From: GCA-2861595 sp035536185
GTDB lineage: Bacteria > Actinomycetota > Acidimicrobiia > Acidimicrobiales > GCA-2861595
DNA length: 37,043 nucleotides
Reading direction: 5' to 3'
NCBI GenBank assembly: GCA_035536185.1
Contig: DATLOM010000048.1
Span: 1-37,043 of the forward strand
In this document: piece by piece, positions 23,096 through 34,203 of the stretch
Position numbering within the stretch: the stretch's first letter is position 1
Layout of the letters: every line of letters starts with the position of its first letter
Position numbers and translations under genes: made by a program
The notes under the pieces: generated by a model
Told to the model about the DNA's origin: nothing
Seen by the model: the letters and a program-made list of their open reading frames with translations, nothing else
Databases searched by the model: none

Positions 23096-23275
23096 TCCTA
23101 CAGATTGCCTCAGCCCGAACACCCGGCCGAGAGGCGTGGCGGGGTGTACCATCTTCCTGCTGGCCTGGTATCCAGCACACATATCCGGCTCCGAGGCCGA
23201 CAACCCCGCGGTGGGCGACCAGGCTGTCCCCGCCGGCCAAACATCGGAGCCCTCCCCAAGGGGGTCATCCACAAC

Positions 23276-24370
23276 ATGCTGCGGCTACAAGGTCCGCTTC
23301 CCGACCGCTACACGACAGCCAGTCCTACCCAGCTGTCCGAATGGATCGCCGCGGCCAAGGCCTCGCTGGGCCAGCGCCTCCTGATCCTGGGCCACCACTA
23401 CCAGCGGGACGAGGTCATGCGCTGGGCGGACGCCCGGGGCGACTCGTTCGGGCTGTCCCGGCTGGCGGCCGAGAACCACACGGCGGAGTACGTCGTGTTC
23501 TGCGGCGTCCACTTCATGGCCGAGTCGGCCGACATCCTGACCGCCGCTCATCAGAAGGTGATCCTGCCCGACCTCAACGCCGGCTGCTCCATGGCCGACA
23601 TGGCCGACATCGAGTCGGTGGAGGAGGCGTGGGAGGCGCTGGCGGCGGTCACCGACGTGTCGTCGATCGTCCCCATCACCTACATGAACTCCTCGGCTGA
23701 CCTGAAGGCGTTCGTGGGCGATCACGGCGGCGCTGTCTGCACGTCGTCGAACGCCCGAGCGGTCTTGACCTGGGCGCTCGGGCGAGGCGAGAAGGTGCTC
23801 TTCTTTCCGGACCAGCACCTCGGCCGCAACACCGGGTTCGACCTTGGTTATGGCGCCGCCGACATGCGGGTGTGGGACCCCCGTTTCGAGCTCGGCGGCT
23901 TGGAAGAGCGCGACGTCAAGGAGTCGACGCTGCTGCTCTGGAAGGGGCACTGCTCCGTGCACCAGCGCTTCAAGCCGGAGCACGTGGCCGCCTTCCGGGC
24001 CGAGCATCCCCAGGGGATCGTCGTCGCCCACCCGGAATGCGCCCGGGAGACTGTCGTCCTGGCCGACGAGGTCGGGTCGACCGACTACATCATCCGCATC
24101 GTCGAGGCGGCGCCGGCGGGGTCGGCCATCGCCATCGCCACCGAGATCCACCTGGTGCAGCGGCTCGCGGCGGAGAACCCGGACAAGACCGTCGTCTCCC
24201 TCGACCCGCTCATCTGCCCGTGCTCGACCATGTTCCGCATCGACGCCGCCCACCTGGCGTGGGTCCTGGAGAACCTGGTCGACGGGAACGTCGTCAACCA
24301 GATCGCCGTCGACGACGCCACCGCCGCTGCGTCCAAGGTGGCGCTGGAGCGGATGCTGGCCATCACCTGA
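23276..24370 (+). CDS. nadA: Quinolinate synthase
   Basis: 364 residues from the ATG at 23276; AGGGGG lies 11 bases upstream and the frame is open further 5', but family similarity begins here. NadA joins iminoaspartate and dihydroxyacetone phosphate to give quinolinate, the NAD precursor, using a 4Fe-4S cluster. Cluster-type cysteines: Cys104 in NAGCSMADM, Cys255 in AHPECARE, and CPC at 314-316. Other hallmarks: LGHHYQRDEV, FCGVHFMAESADIL, TYMNSSADLKAF and FFPDQHLGRNTG. nadB and nadC are not in the window. It is the only plus-strand gene between 11.7 and 36.6 kb and ends 16 bp from the convergent uvrA stop. Confidence 0.97.
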   Translation: MLRLQGPLPDRYTTASPTQLSEWIAAAKASLGQRLLILGHHYQRDEVMRWADARGDSFGLSRLAAENHTAEYVVFCGVHFMAESADILTAAHQKVILPDLNAGCSMADMADIESVEEAWEALAAVTDVSSIVPITYMNSSADLKAFVGDHGGAVCTSSNARAVLTWALGRGEKVLFFPDQHLGRNTGFDLGYGAADMRVWDPRFELGGLEERDVKESTLLLWKGHCSVHQRFKPEHVAAFRAEHPQGIVVAHPECARETVVLADEVGSTDYIIRIVEAAPAGSAIAIATEIHLVQRLAAENPDKTVVSLDPLICPCSTMFRIDAAHLAWVLENLVDGNVVNQIAVDDATAAASKVALERMLAIT

Positions 24371-24386
24371 CAGCTTCGCGGTGCGG

Positions 24387-27230
<2,844 letters not shown>

Positions 27231-27437
27231 CCCCGTCCACGATACCGGCGCCGGGTCGTTATGTGGGCAGCGACGAACGGGGGCTGCCGGGGCCCGAGTG
27301 CCTGCGATCGTGGACCGGCTAGGTGCCGTTGGCGCACCCGTGCGGAACCAGGAAGGCTTCGGCGCTACGGCCAGTCACGTCTGCGCGAACCGCTCTTCTT
27401 CCGGGACGAAGGTGGCGTAGATCCACCCGTGCTGCCC

Positions 27438-28406
27438 CTAGCGGGGTCGTGTGGTGGCGGGCGCCGGCCTGGTGGTCGTGGTGGCCGGCGCCGGCCGGGT
27501 CGTCGTGGTCGTGGCCGGCCGGGTGGTGGTGGTGGTGGTGGTCGTCGGGCGTGGGAGCAGGGTGGCCGGCGAGGAGGACGGAGGCGCGGACGATGCCGGC
27601 GCCGGCGCCGCCGTGGTGGCCGGCTCCACGCACGGAGGGAGGGTCAGCGGCAGCGGTGCCAGTCCTCCGTCGACGGTGACGGTGAGGGGCTGTGAGCCGG
27701 CGGCCCGGCAACGGACGTCCCAGCGGGCCCGGCCGTTGGTGTCGGACAGGGTGGGGTTGGCCGATGCCACCAGCCAGGTGCCGGTCGCGCTGGCGAGTGT
27801 CGCCCTGGCCCCGAACAGGGGGACGGAGGTCACGAACCCTTGGTCGTCCACGGTGCGGGAGCTCAGCTGGACCACGAGGTTCACGGGGGCCTCGACCACT
27901 GGAGGGTTGGGTGCGACCGCCGCCGTTGCGACGGGGCCGGCGTAGCGGTCGAGCTTGAGGTCCAGCTTGAAGGTCTCCTTCATGCCGATGAAGACGAAGG
28001 CCGGTGCCACCTGGGCGAGATCGGGCGGCCGCCAGGCGCGGACCCGGTAGGCGCCGCCCCTGATGCCGGGGAGCTCCCAGTTCCCGTCGGGCTGGCTGGC
28101 CACGTCCATGGAGGCGACGGCCGAGCCCACCAGACGTTCGACCCGCACCGGCGCCCCGGCCACGGGACCGTCGGGCCCGGTGACTGTGCCCCTGAACGCC
28201 GCCGCCCCGGGCCCCAAGGAGATCGTGGTCGTCGTCGTGGATCCCCGCACTCCGGGCAGGGGCACCTGGCTGAAGTCGGGAGCGATGGTCGTGCTGGGAG
28301 GGGCGACCGTGCTGGGCGGCGGCGGGAGTGGCTCCAAGGTCCCGCCGCCGCTTGTCATGCACGAGCTGAGCGACACCACGGCAATGGCGGCGGTGACGGC
28401 CCGCAC
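27438..28406 (-). CDS. Secreted lipoprotein with carboxypeptidase-regulatory-like domain
   Basis: 322 residues. The GTG start shares one base with the ygfZ stop (TAGTG). A short hydrophobic signal ends in a lipobox-like SLSSC (Cys16). A Pro/Thr spacer leads to a beta-sandwich region FRGTVTGPDGPVAGAPVRVE...DGNWELPGIRGGAYRVRAW, the pattern of CarboxypepD_reg / Cna-B-like folds that display or stiffen surface proteins. A second beta-rich part follows, with an ARWDVRCRAAGSQPLTVTVD stretch. The last 50 residues are Thr/Pro/Arg/Ala repeats (TTTTTRPAPATTTT), probably a disordered wall-spanning tail. No enzyme motif. Last gene of the his-trpE-ygfZ unit; a role in histidine metabolism is unlikely. Confidence 0.82.
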   Translation of the reverse strand: MRAVTAAIAVVSLSSCMTSGGGTLEPLPPPPSTVAPPSTTIAPDFSQVPLPGVRGSTTTTTISLGPGAAAFRGTVTGPDGPVAGAPVRVERLVGSAVASMDVASQPDGNWELPGIRGGAYRVRAWRPPDLAQVAPAFVFIGMKETFKLDLKLDRYAGPVATAAVAPNPPVVEAPVNLVVQLSSRTVDDQGFVTSVPLFGARATLASATGTWLVASANPTLSDTNGRARWDVRCRAAGSQPLTVTVDGGLAPLPLTLPPCVEPATTAAPAPASSAPPSSSPATLLPRPTTTTTTTTRPATTTTTRPAPATTTTRPAPATTRPR

Positions 28407-29308
28407 TACGGCACGAGTGGCAGCGCGTCGATCCGCGCCCCGCAGGACCCGCCGTCCCAGGTGACCTGCGCGTCGGCGGGCGGCTCGATCTCGCGGCGGA
28501 CATAGGCGAGGGCCACCGTGCCGGCGCCGCCGGGCGAGGCGGCCGCCGACGTGAGGGAGCCGACCTCCTTGCCGTTGACGACGAGAACGGCACCGGGCGG
28601 CGGGGTGACGGTGTCTCCGGTCAGCACGACGCCGCGGAGGTGACGGGGGACGTTGCCGCCACGGGAGTCGATGCGGGCCACCAGCTCCTGACCGGTGAAG
28701 CAGCCCTTGGTGAAGCTCACGGCTCGCTCCACCACGCCGGCCTCGGCCGGGATCGTCTTCTCGGTCAGCTCACTTCCCATCATCGGTATGCCGGCCTCGA
28801 TCCGCACGACGTCCCACGCTTTCGGTCCGCACTCGTGAACGCCCGGAGGGACCGACACGTCCGGCCCGATCAGGTCGATTCCAGCGAGCCCGGGCCAGCT
28901 CACCTCGACGACCACCACTCCTTCCACTGAGCCGAGATCGACCTCCTTGGCCCTGGGCCCGCGCAACGCCAGGCACCGCCACGCCAGCGGCTCCACCTCG
29001 GCCTTCACCCTGATCTTGAACCGGTTGAGCCGAGCGGCCACGGCTTCGCCGAAGCCGGCGTCGACGTCGATCACCATCTCCTCGTGGGCCGTGCGCGTCA
29101 CCCGCAGCAGGGCATCCACCTTGCCCTGGGGCTGGAGGAGGAACGAGTCGGCGGATTCACCCACCGCGAGTCGCGCGACGTCCTGGCTCAGCTGGCCCTG
29201 CAGCCAGGAGACAGCGTCGGGCCCGAGTACCCGGAGGAAGTCACGGGAAAGCCACACCGCCCCGGCCTCCTGGCGCAAGGCCCGATAATCGTCGGCGAGA
29301 GGCGGCAC
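28406..29308 (-). CDS. ygfZ: YgfZ/GcvT-like folate-binding protein
   Basis: 300 residues, GTG start. The YgfZ signature KGCFTGQELVARIDSRGG contains the conserved Cys; the N-terminal FLRVLGPDAVSWLQGQLSQD and FLLQPQGKVDALLRV match the GcvT-like tetrahydrofolate-binding fold. YgfZ-type proteins help maintain or repair iron-sulphur clusters in a folate-dependent way. The gene lies 46 bp after trpE and overlaps the next lipoprotein gene by one base. Confidence 0.94.
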   Translation of the reverse strand: MPPLADDYRALRQEAGAVWLSRDFLRVLGPDAVSWLQGQLSQDVARLAVGESADSFLLQPQGKVDALLRVTRTAHEEMVIDVDAGFGEAVAARLNRFKIRVKAEVEPLAWRCLALRGPRAKEVDLGSVEGVVVVEVSWPGLAGIDLIGPDVSVPPGVHECGPKAWDVVRIEAGIPMMGSELTEKTIPAEAGVVERAVSFTKGCFTGQELVARIDSRGGNVPRHLRGVVLTGDTVTPPPGAVLVVNGKEVGSLTSAAASPGGAGTVALAYVRREIEPPADAQVTWDGGSCGARIDALPLVP

Positions 29309-29354
29309 CCGGCCATTCTTGTCGGTCGAGTCGGCGCTCCGGCGCCACTGGCGG

Positions 29355-30887
29355 TCAGCCAGTTCGTTCGGGGGGGCGGCGGGCGGCGGTCATGCGGCGT
29401 GCGGCGGGGACGGCGGCCAGCAGGGCGGCGGCCTTGTTGCGGCACTCCAGGTCCTCCATGGCTGGGTCGCTGTCGGCGACGATGCCGGCACCGGCCTGGA
29501 CACTGGCCCGCCCGTTGGGGCCGATCATCATGGTGCGGATGGCGATGGCGGTATCGAGGTTGCCGGAGAAGTCCAGGTAACCGACGACGCCGGCGTAGGG
29601 ACCGCGCTTGGTGGGCTCGAGGGCGTCGATGATCTCCATGGCCCTCACCTTGGGTGCACCTGAGACGGTGCCGGCCGGCAGGGTGGCCCGCAGCACGTCG
29701 ATGGCGCCCTTCCCCTCGGCCAGGCGGCCGGAGACCTGGGACGTGAGGTGCATGACGTGGCTGTAACGCTCGAGGGTCATCAGCTCGTCGACCTGCTCGG
29801 TGCCGTAGCTGACCACCCGGCCGACGTCGTTGCGGGCCAGGTCGACGAGCATCAGGTGCTCGGCCCGCTCCTTGGGGTGCTCGATCAACTCGCCGGCCAG
29901 GCGCCGGTCCTCCTCGTCGGTGCGACCCCGGCGGCGGGTGCCGGCGATCGGCCGGGCCCCCACCCGGCCGTCGAGGAGCTCCACCATGGGCTCGGGCGAG
30001 GACCCCACCACGGTGATCTCCGGGTGGCGCAGGAAGTACATGTACGGCGACGGGTTGACCTGGCGCAGCGACCGGTACATGTCGAACGGATCGGCACCGA
30101 GGTCCAGGTCGAAGCGCATCGACAGCACCACCTGGAAGATGTCGCCGGCCAGGATGTGCTCCTTGGCGGCCAGGACGGCGTCGGCATAGTCCGCCTCGCT
30201 GACGGTGCGGCAGACGTCGGCCGGCGGCTCGTCCCGCTCCGGCGGCTCCACCACCGCCTCCTCGTGTGGTCGCACGGCGTCGGCGGCCATCTCGTCCAGG
30301 TGGCGGGTAGCGGCGTCGTAGAGCCGGTCGAGCTGCTCGGGCGTCGCCTCGCCCGGCTCGCCGGGGATGACCGCGTTGTCGATGAGCGTCACCCGCTGGC
30401 GCCAGTGGTCGTAGGCGGCGATCTGGCCGATCACCGAGAGAATGGCCTCGGGGTACCCCTGGTCGTCGGCGGGCACGCCAGGCAGGTGCTCGACCTCGCG
30501 CACCACGTCGTAGCCGAGATAACCGACCAGCCCTCCGTGCAGAGGTGGCAGGTCGGCCACCGGTGGCGAGCGGTAGTGCTGCAACAGTCCCTCGACGGCC
30601 GACAGCACCCCGCCGTCCAGCGGGACGCCCGGCGGCACCGCCCCTTCCACCTCGATGCGCCCCCTCCGGGCCACCAGAGTGGCCGACGGGTTACGACCCA
30701 GGAACGACCAGCGGCTCCACCGCTCGCCGTGCTCCACCGACTCGAGGAGGAAGCCGGGCCGGTCCCCGACCACCCGGGCGAAGCCGGCCACCGGGGTAGT
30801 CAGATCACCCAGGATCTCCCGCCACACCGGCACCACCCGGTGGGTGCGGGCGAGAGCGTGGAACTCCTCCCTACTCGGCTTGAGCAC
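29355..30887 (-). CDS. trpE: Anthranilate synthase component I
   Basis: 510 residues, GTG start inside the last 17 bases of hisI. It converts chorismate to anthranilate with ammonia supplied by TrpG (not in the window). An LLES motif in FLLESVEHGERWSRWSFLGR is the tryptophan feedback site. The chorismate-binding domain shows NPSPYMYFLRHPEITVVGSSPE, RPIAGTRRRGRT, HLMLVDLARNDVGRV and AGTVSGAPKVRAMEII. The tight hisI-trpE overlap ties tryptophan entry to histidine-gene expression, as in several actinobacteria. No leader peptide or attenuator lies directly upstream, since the preceding sequence is hisI. Confidence 0.97.
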   Translation of the reverse strand: MLKPSREEFHALARTHRVVPVWREILGDLTTPVAGFARVVGDRPGFLLESVEHGERWSRWSFLGRNPSATLVARRGRIEVEGAVPPGVPLDGGVLSAVEGLLQHYRSPPVADLPPLHGGLVGYLGYDVVREVEHLPGVPADDQGYPEAILSVIGQIAAYDHWRQRVTLIDNAVIPGEPGEATPEQLDRLYDAATRHLDEMAADAVRPHEEAVVEPPERDEPPADVCRTVSEADYADAVLAAKEHILAGDIFQVVLSMRFDLDLGADPFDMYRSLRQVNPSPYMYFLRHPEITVVGSSPEPMVELLDGRVGARPIAGTRRRGRTDEEDRRLAGELIEHPKERAEHLMLVDLARNDVGRVVSYGTEQVDELMTLERYSHVMHLTSQVSGRLAEGKGAIDVLRATLPAGTVSGAPKVRAMEIIDALEPTKRGPYAGVVGYLDFSGNLDTAIAIRTMMIGPNGRASVQAGAGIVADSDPAMEDLECRNKAAALLAAVPAARRMTAARRPPERTG

Positions 30888-31212
30888 CGAGTAGCCGGAA
30901 GAAGCAGCTGAACTCGCCGGTGTGGCAGGCGCCCTTGCCGACCTGGTCCACCACGAACAGCAGGGCGTCGCCGTCGCAGTCGTAGCGGGCCTCGATCACC
31001 TTCTGGATGTCGCCCGACGTGTCGCCCTTGGCCCAACGTTCCTGCCGCGAACGGCTCCAGTAGACCATCCGGCCGCTCTGCAGAGTCTCGGCCAGGGTCT
31101 CCGCGTTCATCCACGCCAGCATCAGGACCTTGCCGGTGACCCGGTCCTGGGCGATGGCGGGAACCAGGCCGCGGTCGTCGAAGACGACGCCGGCGATGGA
31201 CTGCTGCTGCAC
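30871..31212 (-). CDS. hisI: Phosphoribosyl-AMP cyclohydrolase
   Basis: 113 residues from a GTG at 31212, with GGGTGGGG upstream. It opens the adenine ring of PR-AMP, step three of histidine synthesis. Motifs: VLMLAWMNAETL, YWSRSRQERWAKGDTSG, YDCDGDALLFVVDQ and CHTGEFSCFF; the Cys residues hold the zinc. No PR-ATP pyrophosphohydrolase (HisE) domain is fused, so hisE must be elsewhere. Confidence 0.96.
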   Translation of the reverse strand: MQQQSIAGVVFDDRGLVPAIAQDRVTGKVLMLAWMNAETLAETLQSGRMVYWSRSRQERWAKGDTSGDIQKVIEARYDCDGDALLFVVDQVGKGACHTGEFSCFFRLLGAQAE

Positions 31213-31222
31213 GCGCCCCACC

Positions 31223-32026
31223 CTATTTTTCCACCGCCGATACCGGTACGACCGGGCGCACGCAAACGCCGGCAGCGGCCATGTGCTCCTTGGCCTCGGC
31301 GACGGTGAACTCGCCGAAGTGGAATATGGACGCGGCCAGCACGGCGTCGGCGCCCCCTTCCACGGCACCGGCGACGAGGTGCTCCAGGCTGCCCACTCCC
31401 CCGCTGGCCACCACCGGCAGATTGGTGGCGTCGACGATCAGGCGGGTGAGGGTGAGGTCGAAGCCGTCGCGGGTGCCGTCACGGTCCATGGACGTGAGGA
31501 GGATCTCGCCGGCGCCCCGGGCCTCGCACTCGGCGGCCCAGGCAACGGCGTCGATACCCGTACCGCGGCGCCCGCCATGGGTGAAGACCTCGAAGCCGGA
31601 GTGCCCCGGTGCACCGCCGTGATCGGGACCCGGTGCACGGCGGGCGTCGATGGCCACCACCACGCACTGGGCGCCGAACTCAGCGGACAGCTCGGTCACC
31701 AGCTCCGGCCGCGCCACCGCCGCGGTGTTGACCCCGACCTTGTCGGCGCCGGCCCGCAACAGGCGCCGGGCGTCGTCCACGCTGCGGACCCCGCCCCCCA
31801 CCGTCAGGGGGATGAAGACCTGCTCTGCGGTACGCCGCACGGCGTCGACGGTGGTCTCGCGCGCGTCGGAGGAGGCGGTGATGTCGAGGAACACCACCTC
31901 GTCGGCCCCCTGCTCGTCGTAGCGCGCCGCCAGCTCGGCGGGGTCGCCGGCGTCCCTCAGCCCCACGAAGTTGACGCCCTTGACCACCCGGCCGGCGTCG
32001 ACGTCGAGGCACGGGATCACCCTCAC
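31223..32026 (-). CDS. hisF: Imidazole glycerol phosphate synthase, cyclase subunit
   Basis: 267 residues from a GTG at 32026 (MRVIPCLDVDAGRVVKGVNF); upstream codons stay open but lack family similarity. TIM barrel with Asp8 in CLDVD and a second Asp in VVVAIDARR as the catalytic pair; GGGVRSVDDARRLLRAGADK, LTSMDRDGTRDGFD and ASGGVGSLEHL bind the two phosphates. It uses ammonia from HisH to make imidazole glycerol phosphate and AICAR. Slightly long owing to a Gly/Pro-rich insert (PGPDHGGAPGHSG). 10 bp before hisI. Confidence 0.96.
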   Translation of the reverse strand: MRVIPCLDVDAGRVVKGVNFVGLRDAGDPAELAARYDEQGADEVVFLDITASSDARETTVDAVRRTAEQVFIPLTVGGGVRSVDDARRLLRAGADKVGVNTAAVARPELVTELSAEFGAQCVVVAIDARRAPGPDHGGAPGHSGFEVFTHGGRRGTGIDAVAWAAECEARGAGEILLTSMDRDGTRDGFDLTLTRLIVDATNLPVVASGGVGSLEHLVAGAVEGGADAVLAASIFHFGEFTVAEAKEHMAAAGVCVRPVVPVSAVEK

Positions 32027-32156
32027 CGACCTCAAGCCGCCTCCGCCTCGATGGCGCACAGGGGCCGACCGCCGGCCGGACTCTCAGGCATGACCACCAG
32101 CCTCACCGGTCGCATTAGGCAACAACGCTCCGGGACATCCAGGAGCAGGAGCTCGA

Positions 32157-32888
32157 TCAAGGGATGCACGCGGCCACGGCCTCGGAGACGCTGACGGCCC
32201 CCTCGTAGAGGGCTCGCCCGGCGATGGCGCCGGACAGGCGGCGCCCCTTGACGCTGAGCTCGGCCAGCGCCCGCAGGTCGTCGAGCGAACCGACGCCGCC
32301 CGACGCCACCACCGGGATGGCGGTGGTCTCCATGACGGCGGACAGGCCGTCGAGGTCGGGCCCGGTCATCATGCCGTCGCGGCCGATGTCGGTGACGACG
32401 AAGGCACCTACGCCGGCATCCTCGAAGCGGCTCAGCAGCTCCGCCGGCGTGAGCCCGGAACCCTCGGCCCAACCGCGGACCGCCACTTCTCCGCCACGCG
32501 CATCGAGCCCCACCGCGACCCGGCCAGGGTGGCGGGCGGCCACGCGCCGGACCAGGTCGGGATCCTCCAGGGCGACGGTGCCCAGCACGATCCTCGCCAC
32601 GCCGGACCGAAGGAGGGACTCGGCCGCGAACTCGTCGCGAATGCCGCCGCCGGCCTGCACGGGGATGTCCACGGCGGCGGCGATGGCCCTGACCACGTCG
32701 CGGTTCACCCCCTCCCCGGTGCGGGCGGCATCGAGATCGACGACGTGGACCCACGGCGCGCCGCCGTTCTCGAAGGCGCGGGCCACCGCCACCGGGTCGT
32801 TGTCGTACAGCGTCTCGCGGGAGTAGTCGCCTTGGGCGAGGCGGACGCACGCGCCGCCCCGGAGGTCGATGGCCGGGTAGAAGTCCAC
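32157..32888 (-). CDS. hisA: ProFAR isomerase (HisA; possibly bifunctional PriA)
   Basis: 243 residues, GTG start. Half-barrel twin of HisF with YPAIDLRGGACVRLAQGDY, VVDLDAARTGEG, QAGGGIRDEFAAESLL and VTDIGRDGMMTGPD. It isomerises ProFAR to PRFAR. In many actinobacteria the same gene (priA) also replaces trpF in tryptophan synthesis; an AVRGWAEGSG segment sits where PriA has its Arg-Gly-Trp loop, but plain HisA can look similar. trpE in the same operon makes the question relevant. It follows hisH by 6 bp; hisF begins 130 bp later. Confidence 0.95.
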   Translation of the reverse strand: MDFYPAIDLRGGACVRLAQGDYSRETLYDNDPVAVARAFENGGAPWVHVVDLDAARTGEGVNRDVVRAIAAAVDIPVQAGGGIRDEFAAESLLRSGVARIVLGTVALEDPDLVRRVAARHPGRVAVGLDARGGEVAVRGWAEGSGLTPAELLSRFEDAGVGAFVVTDIGRDGMMTGPDLDGLSAVMETTAIPVVASGGVGSLDDLRALAELSVKGRRLSGAIAGRALYEGAVSVSEAVAACIP

Positions 32889-32894
32889 GCCCGC

Positions 32895-33506
32895 TCAGGC
32901 CGCGCAGGCAGCGGCGAAGTTGGCCAGTAGGCGCAGGCCCACCGCGCCCGACTTCTCCGGATGGAACTGGGTGGCCCAGAGCGGACCGCGCTCGACGGCG
33001 GCCACGACCGGGCCTCCGTAGTCACAGGTGGCGGCCACTTCCGGCGTCGGCTCGGCTGCGAAGGAATGCACGAAGTAGGCCCAGGACCCCTGGCCGATGC
33101 CGTCCAGGAGGGCGCTGTGTTCCCGACCGGGCGCGGGGTCGAGCACGTTCCACTGCATCTGCGGCCGCTTCACTCCGGCTGGGAGGGCCCGCACCTCGGC
33201 CTCGATCAGGCCGAGGCCGGCCACGTCCGGGTCCTCCTCGGAGCGGCGGTACATCATCTGCATCCCCACGCAGATGCCGAGGAACGGCGTTCCCTCTTCC
33301 ACCGCGTCCACGGCGACACCGTCGAGCCCGGACTCCCGCAGCGCCTCCATGCAACGGCCGAAGGCGCCGACACCCGGGAGCACCACACCGGCCGCGCCCT
33401 TCGCTTCCGCCGGCGTGCTCACCAGCACCGCATCGGCGCCCACCTTCTCCAGCGCCTTCTGGGCCGACCGGAGGTTCCCGATGCCGTAGTCGAGCACGGC
33501 GATCAC
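32895..33506 (-). CDS. hisH: Imidazole glycerol phosphate synthase, glutaminase subunit
   Basis: 203 residues from a GTG at 33506 giving VIAVLDYGIGNLRS. Class I glutamine amidotransferase triad: Cys79 in LGICVGMQ, His182 and Glu184 in QFHPEKSG. It releases ammonia for HisF. The reading frame is open further upstream, but that part runs antisense through a palindromic repeat and hisB, so it is not coding. Confidence 0.96.
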   Translation of the reverse strand: MIAVLDYGIGNLRSAQKALEKVGADAVLVSTPAEAKGAAGVVLPGVGAFGRCMEALRESGLDGVAVDAVEEGTPFLGICVGMQMMYRRSEEDPDVAGLGLIEAEVRALPAGVKRPQMQWNVLDPAPGREHSALLDGIGQGSWAYFVHSFAAEPTPEVAATCDYGGPVVAAVERGPLWATQFHPEKSGAVGLRLLANFAAACAA

Positions 33507-33537
33507 CGCCCCCGCCGCCGCCGCTCGCCATCCGGCA

Positions 33538-33586
33538 CGTTGCGAGTACATAGGGGGCGGAATCCGCCCGCCATGTACTCGCAACG
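33538..33586. repeat. Intergenic palindromic repeat, copy 3
   Basis: 14-bp perfect arms (33538-33551 and 33573-33586) with the same CGTTGCGAGTACAT sequence as the copies near 20.3 kb, plus an inner GGGCGG / CCGCCC stem in the loop. It sits in the only sizeable gap (103 bp) in hisD-hisC-hisB-hisH-hisA and may attenuate transcription or stabilise mRNA ends. Confidence 0.88.
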
Positions 33587-33609
33587 CCGGGAGGTGGACC
33601 AGGTCTCCG

Positions 33610-34203
33610 TCACAGGACACCCTTCGTGGAGGGGACGCCGGCGCCGTCGACGCGCACGGCGTCGCGCAACGCTCGGGCCACGCCTTTGAAGCTGGCCTCG
33701 AGGATGTGGTGGGTGTTGCGGCCGCGGCGGAGGGACAGGTGCAGGGTGATGCCGGCGCTGGTGGCGAACGACTGCCAGAAGTGCTCGGCCATCTGCGGAT
33801 CGAACGGCGGTGTGCCCAGCGAGCGGACGTCGGTGCCGCAGTCGATGTCGTAGACGCTGAAGGGGCGGCCCGAGAGATCGAGCGCGACCTCCACCAGGGC
33901 CTCGTCGAGGGGCAGGAGGACCGAGCCGAACCGCCGGATGCCCTCCTTGGCGCCCAGGGCCTCCTTGAAGACCTCGCCCAGGGCGATGGCGACATCCTCG
34001 ATGGTGTGGTGGACGTCGACCTCGAGATCTCCCTTGGCCCGGACGGTCAGGTCGAACCCGCCGTGGCGGCCGAGCTGGGACAGCATGTGGTCGAAGAAGG
34101 GCAGCCCCGTGTCCACCGAGGTTTCACCGGTGCCGTCGAGATCGAGCCGGACCTCGATCGTGGTTTCCTTCGTCTCCCGGAAACGTGAGGCCTGGCGGCT
34201 CAT
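33610..34203 (-). CDS. hisB: Imidazoleglycerol-phosphate dehydratase
   Basis: 197 residues, ATG start overlapping the hisC stop by one base (TAATG). Manganese-site motifs: PFFDHMLSQLGRHGGFDL, DVHHTIEDVAIALG, and NTHHILEASFKGVARALRDAV. Monofunctional, without the phosphatase half found in enterobacteria. It removes water from imidazole glycerol phosphate to form imidazole acetol phosphate. Confidence 0.98.
   Translation of the reverse strand: MSRQASRFRETKETTIEVRLDLDGTGETSVDTGLPFFDHMLSQLGRHGGFDLTVRAKGDLEVDVHHTIEDVAIALGEVFKEALGAKEGIRRFGSVLLPLDEALVEVALDLSGRPFSVYDIDCGTDVRSLGTPPFDPQMAEHFWQSFATSAGITLHLSLRRGRNTHHILEASFKGVARALRDAVRVDGAGVPSTKGVL

Noticed and set aside
21219..23240. Long minus-strand frame continuous with the methyltransferase
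   Set aside because: It is an out-of-frame reading of uvrC with low-complexity Arg/Pro/Gly sequence; the methyltransferase starts at the GTG overlapping the uvrC stop.
27375..27437. In-frame continuation after the TAG of the Thr/Pro lipoprotein (WIYATFVPEE...) as stop-codon readthrough
   Set aside because: Only about 20 codons, with no readthrough context or conservation evidence available; chance is as likely.
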